Part shown: positions 17,542 through 26,641 of the stretch, in pieces
How positions within the stretch are numbered: position 1 is the stretch's first letter
How the letters are laid out: each line of letters begins with the position of its first letter
DNA from: Acidimicrobiaceae bacterium
GTDB lineage: Bacteria; Actinomycetota; Acidimicrobiia; Acidimicrobiales; Poriferisodalaceae
DNA: 64,000 nucleotides
Direction: 5' to 3'
NCBI GenBank assembly: GCA_002721305.1
Contig: PBKA01000006.1
Coordinates: 124,001 to 188,000, forward strand
Program-made: the position numbers and the translations under genes
The notes under the pieces: model-generated
Database searches by the model: none
Told to the model about the DNA's origin: nothing
Seen by the model: the letters and a program-made list of their open reading frames with translations, nothing else

Positions 17542-19462
17542 GGTCGTGGCCAGTCAATTTATCAATACGGATGGCTGCTGCTTTGAATTCGGCTGTACCG
17601 CTTAGGGGGTCCCATTGATCGTTGGTCAGAACGTTCAAATCCACTAATTCGGGGAAGTGGAAGGTTGTGAATGCTAGGCCTCGTGGTTGATCTCTTTCAA
17701 TGGTGATTGTCATTTTGACGCTGCCTCGGGGCGAGGAAACGACAACTTCTTCTCCGTTGCTGAGCCCCAGGTGTTCCGCATCCATGGGGCTAATTTCCAG
17801 ATCGCTGCCCGATCGAATGGGTGATCTGTAACCTCGCGATTGGACTCCTGTGTTGAATGAATCAAGAACCCTGCCGGTTGTGAGCCGAATCGGGAATTCG
17901 CTGCTGAGTGCCTCTTTCGGTCCTGAGTGCTCTGTAAGAGAAAACGGTGCTGGTTCTCGGCCGCCTAGATCTTCTTCCCATAACCAGGAATGCAGGTAAG
18001 TGGTGCCCGGATGATCATTGTCGGGGCAAGGCCATTGAAGGCCTTGATGTTCCTCAAGCCGGGCGTAGCTCATGCCCCTGTGCATTGAGGACAGGGTTCT
18101 AAGTTCATCCCAGAGTTCTTCCGGGCTGCGAGCAGGCCAAGGGACGTTCATACATTCGGCAAGATCGCCGATGATGTCGTGGTCATGCCTGGCACCTTCA
18201 GGTGGAGTCAGCGCTGCGCGTACTCGTTGAACTCTGCGCTCGCTAGAGGTTACGGTTCCTTCGGATTCAGCCCAGCCTACGGATGCTGGCAAAACCACGT
18301 CGGCCATCTCCGCTGTCCGAGTCATGAAGATGTCCTGCACGACCAAAAAGTCGAGCCCTTCCAGTAGCGTCCGAGCTCGTTGGACGTCGGCTTCAGATTC
18401 TGCGGGGTTCTCTCCGATGATGTAGAGGCCAGACAGTTCGCCTTTGGACATCGCTTCGAACATGAGGGTTAGATGGAGACCAGGCCGCGGATTTAGCGCC
18501 ACTCCATAAAGCTCCTCAAATTTCTTTCGTGCAATCGGGTCATTCACGTCCTGAAATCCGGGAAGTTTGTTTGGCAGGGCACCCATGTCGCCGCCGCCTT
18601 GCACATTGTTTTGACCGCGTAAAGGCACCAGTCCAGAGCCCCAGCGGCCAACGTGGCCAGTTAAGAGCGCGAGGTTGCACAACGAGAGCACATTTTCGAC
18701 GCCGTTGTGATGTTCAGTAATTCCGAGCGTCCAAAGTATTTGTGCAGATTCCGCAGTGGCGTAACGGTGGGCTAAGTCCTTGATGGACCCCGCTTCAACC
18801 CCTGTTATTTCCGCTGCAAAGTCGAGTGTGTAGGAATCGACATGCTCTGCGAACTGTTCGAAACCCGTTGTTGCGTGCTGAATGAATTCAGGGGCGTGTA
18901 GGTCAGAGGCGATGATCTCCCGCGCGAGGGCGTTCGCCAAAGCGATGTCGGTGCCGACGTCTATCCCGAGCCAAGCATCGGCGAACTTTGCTGAGTCGGT
19001 AAGGCGTGGGTCCACGGCGTACATTGCTGCTCCATTGCGGATGCCCTTTAGAACGTGGTGAAAATAGATCGGGTGAGCTGTTCGGGCATTGGAACCCCAG
19101 AGAAGGACAAAATCAGTTTCTTCGACTTCCTGATACGACGATGTCCCGCCACCCGCTCCGAACACTGTCGCCAGACCGACGACGCTGGGAGCGTGTCACG
19201 TTCGATTACACGAATCGATGTTGTTTGACCGAATTGCCGTCCTCATGAACTTTTGGGCCGCATAGTTCATTTCGTTGGTGCTCTTCGAGCAACTAAACAA
19301 ACCGATGTGCTCGGGGCCTCTCGTGTTGAGAATCTCAGAGAAGCCTTGGGCGGCGGTATCCAACGCATGATCCCATGTTGTGGGCAACAGTTCGCCGTTT
19401 GTGCGCACCAAAGGTGCGTTGAGTCGTGCGAGGGGTTCGGTGCGAGCTTCACGTCTCTTCAT
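17534..19462 (-). CDS. Formate dehydrogenase alpha, molybdopterin catalytic half, selenoprotein (TGA = Sec89)
   Basis: Read through one TGA (19196-19198), the frame encodes 642 residues of the Mo-bisMGD domain of formate dehydrogenase. The TGA lies between SCNRT and HAPSVVGL, exactly where this family has its Mo-ligating Cys or Sec followed by the catalytic His. A hairpin with GGUCU loop follows (separate entry). No other stop interrupts the frame; an apparent GTG start at 19165 is an artefact of the break. The protein starts at MKRREARTEP with a CAGGAG site and lacks the N-terminal Fe-S domains, which are encoded at 14952-15809. It should oxidise formate to CO2. First gene of the fdh operon, divergent from iclR. 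Confidence 0.92.
19155..19198 (-). promoter_or_regulatory. SECIS element of formate dehydrogenase mRNA, with the UGA
   Basis: Immediately after UGA, 12 nt lead to a stem GUCGUC/GGCGAC (19183-19178 with 19172-19167) closing a GGUCU loop. An outer stem CGCUCC/GGAGCG brackets it. Allowing one bulged U makes it resemble the E. coli fdhF SECIS, which also has GGUCU in the apical loop. The loop begins 18 nt after the UGA, within the normal bacterial range. Confidence 0.85.
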
Positions 19463-19585
19463 TTGAACTCCTGGCGAGCGGGTTCCACCTTCTAGTCTAG
19501 GAGTGCAAATTCAAAGGATCCGTGTCTTGGCATGCACTATCTGGCGTTGGACTCCCGCCATTTTTCAACCGGTGTCCAATCAAAC

Positions 19586-19612
19586 GTGCGACTCTGTTCC
19601 GCAATGTGGCAC
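19586..19612. promoter_or_regulatory. Candidate IclR operator between fdh operon and iclR
   Basis: A 27-bp imperfect dyad with arms GTGC/GCAC and core CTGTTCCGCAATGTGG lies 18 bp before the IclR start, in the 168-bp divergent spacer with the fdh operon. It shares CTGTTCC and flanking bases with the sites at 4744-4770 and 24815-24833. Its position suits autoregulation plus control of fdh. Confidence 0.5.
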
Positions 19613-19630
19613 ACTCACACGGGAGGAACA

Positions 19631-20374
19631 ATGGCAGTGGTCCAGTCAGTACAGCGGGCGTTCGCGATATTGAGGGCCCTAGCTTCAGCGCCAATGGGAG
19701 TCACACAGCTCTCAGAGGCGGTTTCGCTACCTAAAAGCACTGTCGCCCGCCTTCTCTCTGCGTTGGAGGAAGAGCATGCAGTGGTGCAAGAGACAAGTGG
19801 TGGCCAGTACGCAATCGGAGACGGTTTGCTCGACGTCGTGGCCGAGCTCTCCGGGGGACGAAACATCGTTGCCCTGTCGCGGCCTTTCTTAGCTGCTTTG
19901 GCGGCGGAAGTAGAAGAGACCGTCGGGATAGGGATCCGCGAGGGAACAGACGTCTACTACTTGGATCACGTGGGGCCAGACAGTGAAGTGCAGGTCAGAG
20001 ATTGGACGGGCGAATACGCGCCATTGCATTTGGTTCCTTCGGGCCTAGTCGCTCTGGCACACTTCTCCCCTCAAGATCTCGACTCTTACTTGGATAGGGA
20101 ACTCGTAGCTACGACTTCAGGCAGCGTTGTTGCAGACGAAGCAATTCGGACTCGGGTAAAGCAGATCAGGAGTGTTGGTTATGCATGGGGCTTCGAGGAG
20201 TTCGCGGACGGGCTGAATTCCGTCGCAGCGCCTGTCTACGGCCACAACAATGAGGTTGTCGCACTGCTTCATGTGCATGGCCCTGCTTATCGTTTCCCCG
20301 ACCCTGATCGTGCACATGATCTTGGTATTCGACTGATTGATGTGTGCTCGGATTTGGGAAAGCGGCTCGTATAG
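19631..20374 (+). CDS. IclR-family transcriptional regulator
   Basis: A 247-residue regulator. The N-terminal winged helix-turn-helix spans about residues 1-65 (SVQRAFAILRAL, LSEAVSLPKSTVARLLSAL). The C-terminal effector-binding domain runs to the end, with the usual GLVALAHF and GYAWGFEEF stretches. Start ATG 19631 has a strong GGGAGGAACA site; the longer frame to 19532 is rejected. Ends in TAG. It lies centrally in the C1 island, divergent from fdh and convergent with etfA, so it probably senses a betaine-pathway intermediate. Effector not deducible. Confidence 0.92.
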   Translation: MAVVQSVQRAFAILRALASAPMGVTQLSEAVSLPKSTVARLLSALEEEHAVVQETSGGQYAIGDGLLDVVAELSGGRNIVALSRPFLAALAAEVEETVGIGIREGTDVYYLDHVGPDSEVQVRDWTGEYAPLHLVPSGLVALAHFSPQDLDSYLDRELVATTSGSVVADEAIRTRVKQIRSVGYAWGFEEFADGLNSVAAPVYGHNNEVVALLHVHGPAYRFPDPDRAHDLGIRLIDVCSDLGKRLV

Positions 20375-20376
20375 GA

Positions 20377-21360
20377 CTAGCTGTCGATACCTCGACGGTG
20401 CCTGATCTCGGAAATCACGGCAGGAATAACTTCGTGGAGATCTCCGAGAACCGCGTATCCAGCCTTAGTGACCATGTTTGCTTCCGGGTCAGTGTTAATT
20501 GCAAGAATATTTTTGGAGGCCATAGCGCCTACCCAGTGTTGGATCGCTCCGGAGATTCCACAGGCGATGTAGATCTCCGGCGCGATGCGGGTCCCCGTCT
20601 GCCCAACCTGGTCGGCATGGCTGCGCCACCCGTTATTCGTAACCGCTCTGGAGCATCCCACCTTGCCGGACAGCAACTCGGCGAGCTCTTCCAAGGAAGC
20701 GAATCCTTCAGCTGATCCCACCCCCCTACCTCCTGAGACCACCACTGCGGCGGTTGAGAGAGTCGTGCCTTCAGTCAATGTCACCCGATCCTGAACCATG
20801 GTTCGGGCGAGGATGGGATCTAGATCCAAGTCGATCGTGTCGATCACAGCGTTTTTCGGCGCGGGTGCGGGTGCGTCATCCATCGAGTGGTGTGCGTAGG
20901 TGAGGAAAATCGTGGGACTGTCGACGGCGCTGTCTTCTAGCAGGGAGCCACCCCACTGGAGGCGCGTCATGTTCCACACACCGTCATGGTTGACGTCAAT
21001 GCAGTTTGCGACAAACGGGACCCCTGTCCGAGCACTCGCTTGAGCAAGCACTTCGTTGCCCCGGTCTGTGCCAACGGTTAGAACAACTCGAGGATTACGT
21101 AGCACCAAGAGTTCGGCCAGTGCTTGTCCCCAAAGCTCGGGCCCATAGTCAAGTATTTTGGGGTCGTTAAGGTTGACCCCTTCGACAACACCGTATTCTT
21201 CGCATAATGCTGCGAATTCGGGAATGTGCTCGCCTATGAGTGTTGCGACTACCGGTTCCTGAAGCGTTTCACCTAAATTCCGCGCTGCACTAAGAGCTTC
21301 TCGACTGGCGGGAGCGAAGCAGCTTTGATCATGTTCGACGACCACGTAAACGCCGCTCAT
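20377..21360 (-). CDS. etfA: Electron transfer flavoprotein alpha subunit
   Basis: A 327-residue ETF alpha chain. The C-terminal FAD-binding domain is clear: VVSGGRGVGS near 210, SRAVTNNGW, QVGQTGTRIAPEIYIACGIS and ILAINTDPEANM. It accepts electrons from the dimethylglycine-dehydrogenase-type enzyme encoded just upstream (22161-24686) and passes them to ETF:quinone oxidoreductase, not seen here. Its start overlaps the stop of etfB by one base (TAATG). Ends in TAG, two bases from the convergent iclR stop. Confidence 0.94.
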   Translation of the reverse strand: MSGVYVVVEHDQSCFAPASREALSAARNLGETLQEPVVATLIGEHIPEFAALCEEYGVVEGVNLNDPKILDYGPELWGQALAELLVLRNPRVVLTVGTDRGNEVLAQASARTGVPFVANCIDVNHDGVWNMTRLQWGGSLLEDSAVDSPTIFLTYAHHSMDDAPAPAPKNAVIDTIDLDLDPILARTMVQDRVTLTEGTTLSTAAVVVSGGRGVGSAEGFASLEELAELLSGKVGCSRAVTNNGWRSHADQVGQTGTRIAPEIYIACGISGAIQHWVGAMASKNILAINTDPEANMVTKAGYAVLGDLHEVIPAVISEIRHRRGIDS

Positions 21361-22127
21361 TAAAGGACCCCTAGTTCGTCGAGGAGGTCCACAATCTTGA
21401 CTGCTGCGTCACTGCCATCGCCCAAGATCTGTGTTTCGGTTACGGTCTCTTCGGGTTGGTGCAGGCGAATTTTTTGTTGTGGTCCCGGAAGAGCGGATGA
21501 CTCGCGCTTGTTGATTTCGGCCTTCTTAGAGGCCAGCCGGCCTTTCATGGTCGGGTACCGCGGCAAGTTAATCCCCTCTTTAACTCCAAGCACTGCCGGT
21601 GTCGGTACGGTGTAGACCTCATACCCGATGTCCACTTCGCGCCGCGCTGTCAAAGCGCCGTCGTTGACATCGATTCCCTTTATCCCATTGACCGCTGGGC
21701 GTCCTAAAGCAACAGCGACTTTGATACCGATCTGGTAGCCGCCGGCATCTGCAGACTCGTTACCAAAAAGGATCAGGTCATACTCTCCGTCAGCGGCTTC
21801 TAGGTCTGCGATGGCTTCCAGAATCGCATTTGAGGTTTGTTGTGGATCCCAGTCTTCACCGCTGTCGTTTATGACTAGGACGAAATCACTACCGCCAACG
21901 CTGGCTGCGTATCGCAGTTGCTCTTCGGCCTCGGGCGGGCCGACGGTGAGGACGGTTACCGAACCACCGTGTTCTTCGACGATTTGAGTGGCCTCTTCGA
22001 CTGCACACTCTTCGTGTGGGCTCGTGGTGAAGCCCAGATGGCTCGTGTCGACGTTCAATGCATCGGGAGTGATATTGATTCTCGATCCTGGTGCAGGAAC
22101 GCGTTTTACGCAGACAAGAATCCGCAT
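21360..22127 (-). CDS. etfB: Electron transfer flavoprotein beta subunit
   Basis: A 255-residue ETF beta chain binding AMP. It opens MRILVCVKRVPAPGSR and contains the family stretches NTS-like HEECAVEEA, LILFGNESADAGGYQIG and VLGVKEGINLPRYPTMKGRLASKK. It pairs with the alpha subunit encoded next, and its position 33 bp after the dehydrogenase gene indicates a dedicated ETF for that enzyme. It is co-transcribed with etfA on the minus strand. Confidence 0.94.
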   Translation of the reverse strand: MRILVCVKRVPAPGSRINITPDALNVDTSHLGFTTSPHEECAVEEATQIVEEHGGSVTVLTVGPPEAEEQLRYAASVGGSDFVLVINDSGEDWDPQQTSNAILEAIADLEAADGEYDLILFGNESADAGGYQIGIKVAVALGRPAVNGIKGIDVNDGALTARREVDIGYEVYTVPTPAVLGVKEGINLPRYPTMKGRLASKKAEINKRESSALPGPQQKIRLHQPEETVTETQILGDGSDAAVKIVDLLDELGVL

Positions 22128-22160
22128 GGCTCTTCCTTACCACGTTGAGGTGTCAGCATT

Positions 22161-24686
22161 TCAGTTTTTCATTCTGTCGTTTTCGGGGTCGAAGAGCGCC
22201 AAGTTCGGTCCTGTTGCTTCGACTGTCACGGGATAGAGCTCGTTTTGGTACATCACTTGGAGTTCGGTTCCGGGGGTGCACAACTCAATCGGGAGGTAGG
22301 CCATCAGGAGGTATTTCCCCACTGATGGGGCGTTGCCCGCCGTTGTGACGCGACTCACCCTCCCTTTAGCATCGACTAATCGTTCTCCCGTGGAAGAAAG
22401 AACGGGCTCGTTTCCTGAACCCATCGGGAAGCGTTCGTACCCGTCGTCGCAGACGAGGTCGTCCATCGACAATACGCAAAGTTGGGCGCATGGCGAATCG
22501 TCGCGTGCTTCTAGGTAGTTTGCTTTGCCGATGAAGTCTGCAGCTTTGACTTTGGGCCGTGCTAGGCCTGCCTCGACCGGTGTGTATTCGCTTTCAAGTT
22601 CGGCGCCCATCAGGCGGTAGCCCTTTTCGATACGTCCACTGGTCCCGTAAACCGCCGCGCCCACCGGACGGAGATTGAAGGCTTGGCCGGCTTCGGTTAT
22701 CGCATCCCAGAGGGCGAGGCCGTGTTGCATAGCGGCGTAGATCTCGAACCCGGAGTCGCCGACGTATGAGACCCTGAACATTTCTGTTGGGATTCCCGCA
22801 AGAAGGACCTCCTGGCAGGAGCCGTAAGGAAAGGCGGCTTGATCGAAGTGTGACTCCGTGATGGTCGATAGGAGATCCGCGGTATTGGGGCCCCAAACAC
22901 CCAATGTGCACATAGCGTTGGTTCGATTCTCGAATTGGACAGTTCCATCACCCGGCATATTGTGTCTAAACCAATATTCGTCTCTGCCCCCATCGAACGC
23001 TCCTGTGATGATCCTAAAATGCTCCAAGCCGAGTCGAAGGATGGTGAGGTCGGAACGGAATCCTCCTGAGGGGTTGAGGACCGGGGTGTAAATCGAGCCG
23101 CCGACTTTCACATCGCACTTATTTACGACCATGTGATCTATGTACTCAAGTGACCCGGGTCCCGATATTTCAAAAATTTGGAACGCTGAAAGATCGACGA
23201 TGCCGGCATGGTCGCGCAGGTGCAGATGTTCTGCATCTGAAATTGGGGACCACCAACGTCCATCCCATTCGTGTTCACGTTCCTGGATTCCGTAACTCTC
23301 GACCAAGTCTCGATTGGTTTCATACCAATGGGGCCTTTCCCAACCGCCGGCCTCGAAGTAAAAGGCGCCGAGGGCGTCGGTCCGCGCTTTTACGGGGCCG
23401 GTTGTGACGTCGCGGCGACTGTCCCACTGCTCACGCGGGTGGACAATCCCGTACGTCTTATTGAAATGCTCTTCGCAGCGGGCCTCGATATGGTGCACGT
23501 TGCGTTGCTGAGGATAGAACCGTGAGATGTCCGCTCCGTGAGGATCAGTTAGGTGAGGGTATCCATAGGTCATCCATTCGGCGACAAGCCGCCCAACACC
23601 GGGACCTTCCTTGATCCAAACTGCTGCAGCGGACCAGAGGTCTTCCACTTCGACTGTCGGCCCAAGAACCGGATTCGCGTCAGGTGTCAGGGAAAGAAGG
23701 CCGTTAATCGCATATTTGATCTCGCCGTCGCCAAGAAACTCCATCAGCTCGATCGCTTCCTCCATCTGCTGGTCGAAGTCATCGGCGGTGAACGGCATTT
23801 CCGTTGGGCTCAGAGCTGCTTCTTCGTTTGACGGGATTTCATCGACACGGTGAAGAATGGGCCGGTGAGCGTAGGACCCGACCTCCATTGATCCGGCAGT
23901 TTGACGCTCATAGCAAAACGTGTCCATGTCGCGCACAATCGGATAGGCCAACTCCTGTTGGGTTTCGACAAGAACGTCAAATGGTCCGACGTCGGCCATT
24001 TGATGCACAGCCGGGGTTAAAGGGATTGACGCTCCGGCCATTTCGGCGATGCGCGGACTCCACACACCGCAGGCTACGACGACGGTGTCGCACTCAATCC
24101 GACCGCGGTCGGTCACAACTGCAGAAACTTTCGGTTTGTTCTTTCCCTTCGTGGTCTCGATGTCTGTGACTTCCGTATTGGCGAAAACCTGCAGATGGCC
24201 AGCTTCCTGGGCCTTTTTGCGCATTTGGGTACCAGTTTCCAGCGAATCAACGGCGCTGACGCTTGGCGTGTAAAAGCCACCAAGAATTACGTCTTCGGAA
24301 ATGAATGGAACAAGTTCCCTAACCTCCGCTGGGGTGAGCAAGGTCGAGGGGATGCCCCAACATTTTGCGGAGGTCATTCGCCTCTTGAACTCCTCCATCC
24401 GCTCTTCAGTTCGGGCAACCTCGATTCCGCCACAAGTGTTCTGCAGGCCTAGTTCTTCGTATTGCCTCTGGCTGTCCAGGGTGAGGTCGACAATCTCCTT
24501 TGAGTGATCGCAGGGGAAGATAAAGTTCGACGCGTGCCCGGTCGAACCACCAGGATTGGGCAGCGGACCCTTGTCGAGCAGCACGATGTCGTCCCAACCC
24601 ATATCGCTGAGATGACCTACCAGGCAGTTACCGACGATGCCGGCTCCGATTACAACGCAACGTGTCTTTGTTGGAAAGTCGCTCAC
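22161..24686 (-). CDS. Dimethylglycine/sarcosine dehydrogenase-type FAD enzyme fused to a GcvT-like folate domain
   Basis: An 841-residue two-domain protein. Residues 1-~400 are a DAO-type FAD oxidoreductase (VVIGAGIVGN at 11-20; GGSTGHASN with His51 in the place where DMGDH binds FAD covalently). Residues ~430-841 are a GcvT-like aminomethyltransferase domain, with IVDLSAFQIFEISGP and GTSGRIEKGYRLMG, that traps formaldehyde as CH2-THF. The family demethylates dimethylglycine or sarcosine and reduces ETF, and etfBA follow directly. It therefore should remove the second or third methyl after the corrinoid system removes the first. The substrate within the family is inference. Confidence 0.9.
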   Translation of the reverse strand: MSDFPTKTRCVVIGAGIVGNCLVGHLSDMGWDDIVLLDKGPLPNPGGSTGHASNFIFPCDHSKEIVDLTLDSQRQYEELGLQNTCGGIEVARTEERMEEFKRRMTSAKCWGIPSTLLTPAEVRELVPFISEDVILGGFYTPSVSAVDSLETGTQMRKKAQEAGHLQVFANTEVTDIETTKGKNKPKVSAVVTDRGRIECDTVVVACGVWSPRIAEMAGASIPLTPAVHQMADVGPFDVLVETQQELAYPIVRDMDTFCYERQTAGSMEVGSYAHRPILHRVDEIPSNEEAALSPTEMPFTADDFDQQMEEAIELMEFLGDGEIKYAINGLLSLTPDANPVLGPTVEVEDLWSAAAVWIKEGPGVGRLVAEWMTYGYPHLTDPHGADISRFYPQQRNVHHIEARCEEHFNKTYGIVHPREQWDSRRDVTTGPVKARTDALGAFYFEAGGWERPHWYETNRDLVESYGIQEREHEWDGRWWSPISDAEHLHLRDHAGIVDLSAFQIFEISGPGSLEYIDHMVVNKCDVKVGGSIYTPVLNPSGGFRSDLTILRLGLEHFRIITGAFDGGRDEYWFRHNMPGDGTVQFENRTNAMCTLGVWGPNTADLLSTITESHFDQAAFPYGSCQEVLLAGIPTEMFRVSYVGDSGFEIYAAMQHGLALWDAITEAGQAFNLRPVGAAVYGTSGRIEKGYRLMGAELESEYTPVEAGLARPKVKAADFIGKANYLEARDDSPCAQLCVLSMDDLVCDDGYERFPMGSGNEPVLSSTGERLVDAKGRVSRVTTAGNAPSVGKYLLMAYLPIELCTPGTELQVMYQNELYPVTVEATGPNLALFDPENDRMKN

Positions 24687-24814
24687 TCTCGATCCTCTTT
24701 ACTATCGGCGTCGGGGCAACCGGAGGCTAGCCCTTCAGGCGCTGCGTCCACGTTAGTCAGCCAGGTACTTGCGCTAACAAAGCTACGCGTCTTACCCGGC
24801 GAACTGATTCTGTA

Positions 24815-24833
24815 TTATGGAACTGTTCCGTAA
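24815..24833. promoter_or_regulatory. Near-perfect palindrome, candidate IclR operator for fhs and the dehydrogenase-etf operon
   Basis: TTATGGAACTGTTCCGTAA is a 19-bp palindrome with a single mismatched pair around a central T. It sits in the 247-bp spacer between the divergent dehydrogenase and fhs genes. The TGGAA/TTCC arms resemble IclR-family operators. A TATTAT that could be a -10 box overlaps its left edge (24813-24818). Confidence 0.55.
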
Positions 24834-24933
24834 AGCGAAACTTTAGCTGTTGAGGTGGCAGACTGTCTATGACAGGATTTTGGATTTCCGCCAGTGCAGC
24901 GGAGCTGGCAAACCTCCGGAAAGGTGCGTAGTG

Positions 24934-26631
24934 ATGGCGATCCCGAGTGATCTTGAAATTGCTACCAGTGCGCGGTTGCTACCTTTGAGGGACGTTGCTG
25001 CAGCAGCCGGAATACCGGAGGAGAATCTTGAGTTGTACGGGGCTGGGGCAGCGAAAGTTCAGCTGGAGGCGATCGAGGCACTCGCCGAACGTCCTGACGC
25101 CAAGTACGTGGTGGTGTCTGCTATCACACCGACGCCCCTTGGCGAAGGTAAGACAACAACCACTGTGGGGTTGGGGCAAGCGTTCAGCCACATCGGAAAA
25201 TCGGCAACGATCGCTATTCGACAACCGTCAATGGGACCCACTTTTGGCATCAAGGGCGGCGCTGCTGGGGGTGGCTACAGCCAAGTTGTTCCCATGGAGC
25301 TTTTTAACCTCCATCTGACAGGCGATATGCACGCTGTGACAGCCGCCCACAATATGTGCGCCGCTGTCTTAGATGCCCACTTGTTCCACGGCAACGACTT
25401 GGGCATCGACATCCACAATGTTACTTGGAGGCGAGTGGTCGATATCAACGACCGCGCCCTAAGGAACGTAACGTTGGGTCTCGGTGGCCGTCTCGATGGG
25501 ATACCCCGTGAGAGCGGATTTGACATTACGGCAGCGTCAGAGGTTATGGCGGCGTTGGCGCTAGCAACGTCTCTTCAAGACCTGCGGCAAAAGATGGGGA
25601 ATATCGTCATTGGTTACACGAAAGATAATTCGCCTGTAACCGCCGAGGACCTTGGTGTCGCCGGTGCAATGACTGTGATCCTTCGCGAAGCCATTAAGCC
25701 GAACCTCATGCAAACACTGGAAGGTACACCTGCGCTGGTCCACACCGGTCCTTTTGGGAACATAGCCACAGGGAACTCGTCCATCGTCGCAGACCAGATT
25801 GGAATAAAGACGGCCGATTTTCTTCTCACAGAAGCAGGATTCGGTGCGGACATGGGCGCTGAGAGATTTTTCAACATCAAATGTCGATATTCGGGTCTCA
25901 ACCCAGATGCAGCTGTCCTCGTTGCAACCGTAAGAGGACTCAAGGCCCATTCAGGCAACCACAAGATTGTTGCTGGACGACCTCTGCCAGAAGCGTTACT
26001 CCTGGAGAACCCTGCAGAGGTTCACGCGGGCGGTGCGAATCTCCGCAAACAGCTCGAAAATATGAAGATTCACGGTGTGACGCCAGTCGTGGCGATCAAT
26101 GCTTTCCCGGATGATAAGGAAGGTGACCTGAAAGCCATCGCGGAAATAGCGGAAGAATATGGCGCTCGCTCAGCGAGGTGCACCCATTTCGCCGACGGCG
26201 GGGCTGGGGCCGCAAATCTTGCTGAAGCTGTCGCTGACGCGGCTCTGGAACCGAGTTCTTTCGCTCCTCTTTATGGTGACGATGTTTCTCTGCGTGACAA
26301 GATCCGTACCGTCGCACAGCGCGTGTACGGGGCGGACGATGTCACTTTTACGGCCCAAGCCAACAAGCAACTTGATACTTACGAAAGCAACGGCTTCGGC
26401 AACCTGCCGGTATGCATTGCCAAGACCCATCTTTCGATCTCGTCGGATCCCAAGCTTCCCGGAGCCCCCACAGGATGGACACTGCCGGTGAGGGAGGTCC
26501 GCGCGTCGGTTGGAGCAGGGTTTGTCTATCCGATTTGTGGCGATATGCGAACCATGCCGGGTTTGGGGAAAAATCCAGCGGCGCGGCATATAGATATTGA
26601 TGCTGATGGAAATATCGTCGGCTTAAGTTGA
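24934..26631 (+). CDS. fhs: Formate-tetrahydrofolate ligase
   Basis: A 565-residue formyl-THF synthetase, the usual length. The P-loop TPTPLGEGKTTTTVGL is near residue 70, followed by RQPSMGPTFGIKGGAAGGGY and the LTGDMHA loop. In this island it most likely runs towards formate, turning 10-formyl-THF into formate plus ATP, with the formate dehydrogenase finishing the oxidation. The ATG at 24934 follows GGAAAGGTG; the longer frame from 24850 adds 28 unlikely residues. It is followed 10 bp later by the MetF-like gene. Confidence 0.95.
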   Translation: MAIPSDLEIATSARLLPLRDVAAAAGIPEENLELYGAGAAKVQLEAIEALAERPDAKYVVVSAITPTPLGEGKTTTTVGLGQAFSHIGKSATIAIRQPSMGPTFGIKGGAAGGGYSQVVPMELFNLHLTGDMHAVTAAHNMCAAVLDAHLFHGNDLGIDIHNVTWRRVVDINDRALRNVTLGLGGRLDGIPRESGFDITAASEVMAALALATSLQDLRQKMGNIVIGYTKDNSPVTAEDLGVAGAMTVILREAIKPNLMQTLEGTPALVHTGPFGNIATGNSSIVADQIGIKTADFLLTEAGFGADMGAERFFNIKCRYSGLNPDAAVLVATVRGLKAHSGNHKIVAGRPLPEALLLENPAEVHAGGANLRKQLENMKIHGVTPVVAINAFPDDKEGDLKAIAEIAEEYGARSARCTHFADGGAGAANLAEAVADAALEPSSFAPLYGDDVSLRDKIRTVAQRVYGADDVTFTAQANKQLDTYESNGFGNLPVCIAKTHLSISSDPKLPGAPTGWTLPVREVRASVGAGFVYPICGDMRTMPGLGKNPAARHIDIDADGNIVGLS

Positions 26632-26641
26632 GGACCTATTC

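Noticed and set aside
17534-19165. A separate formate dehydrogenase gene starting at the GTG at 19165
   Set aside because: It begins in the middle of the catalytic domain, downstream of the Sec codon and SECIS stem, and lacks a ribosome-binding site.
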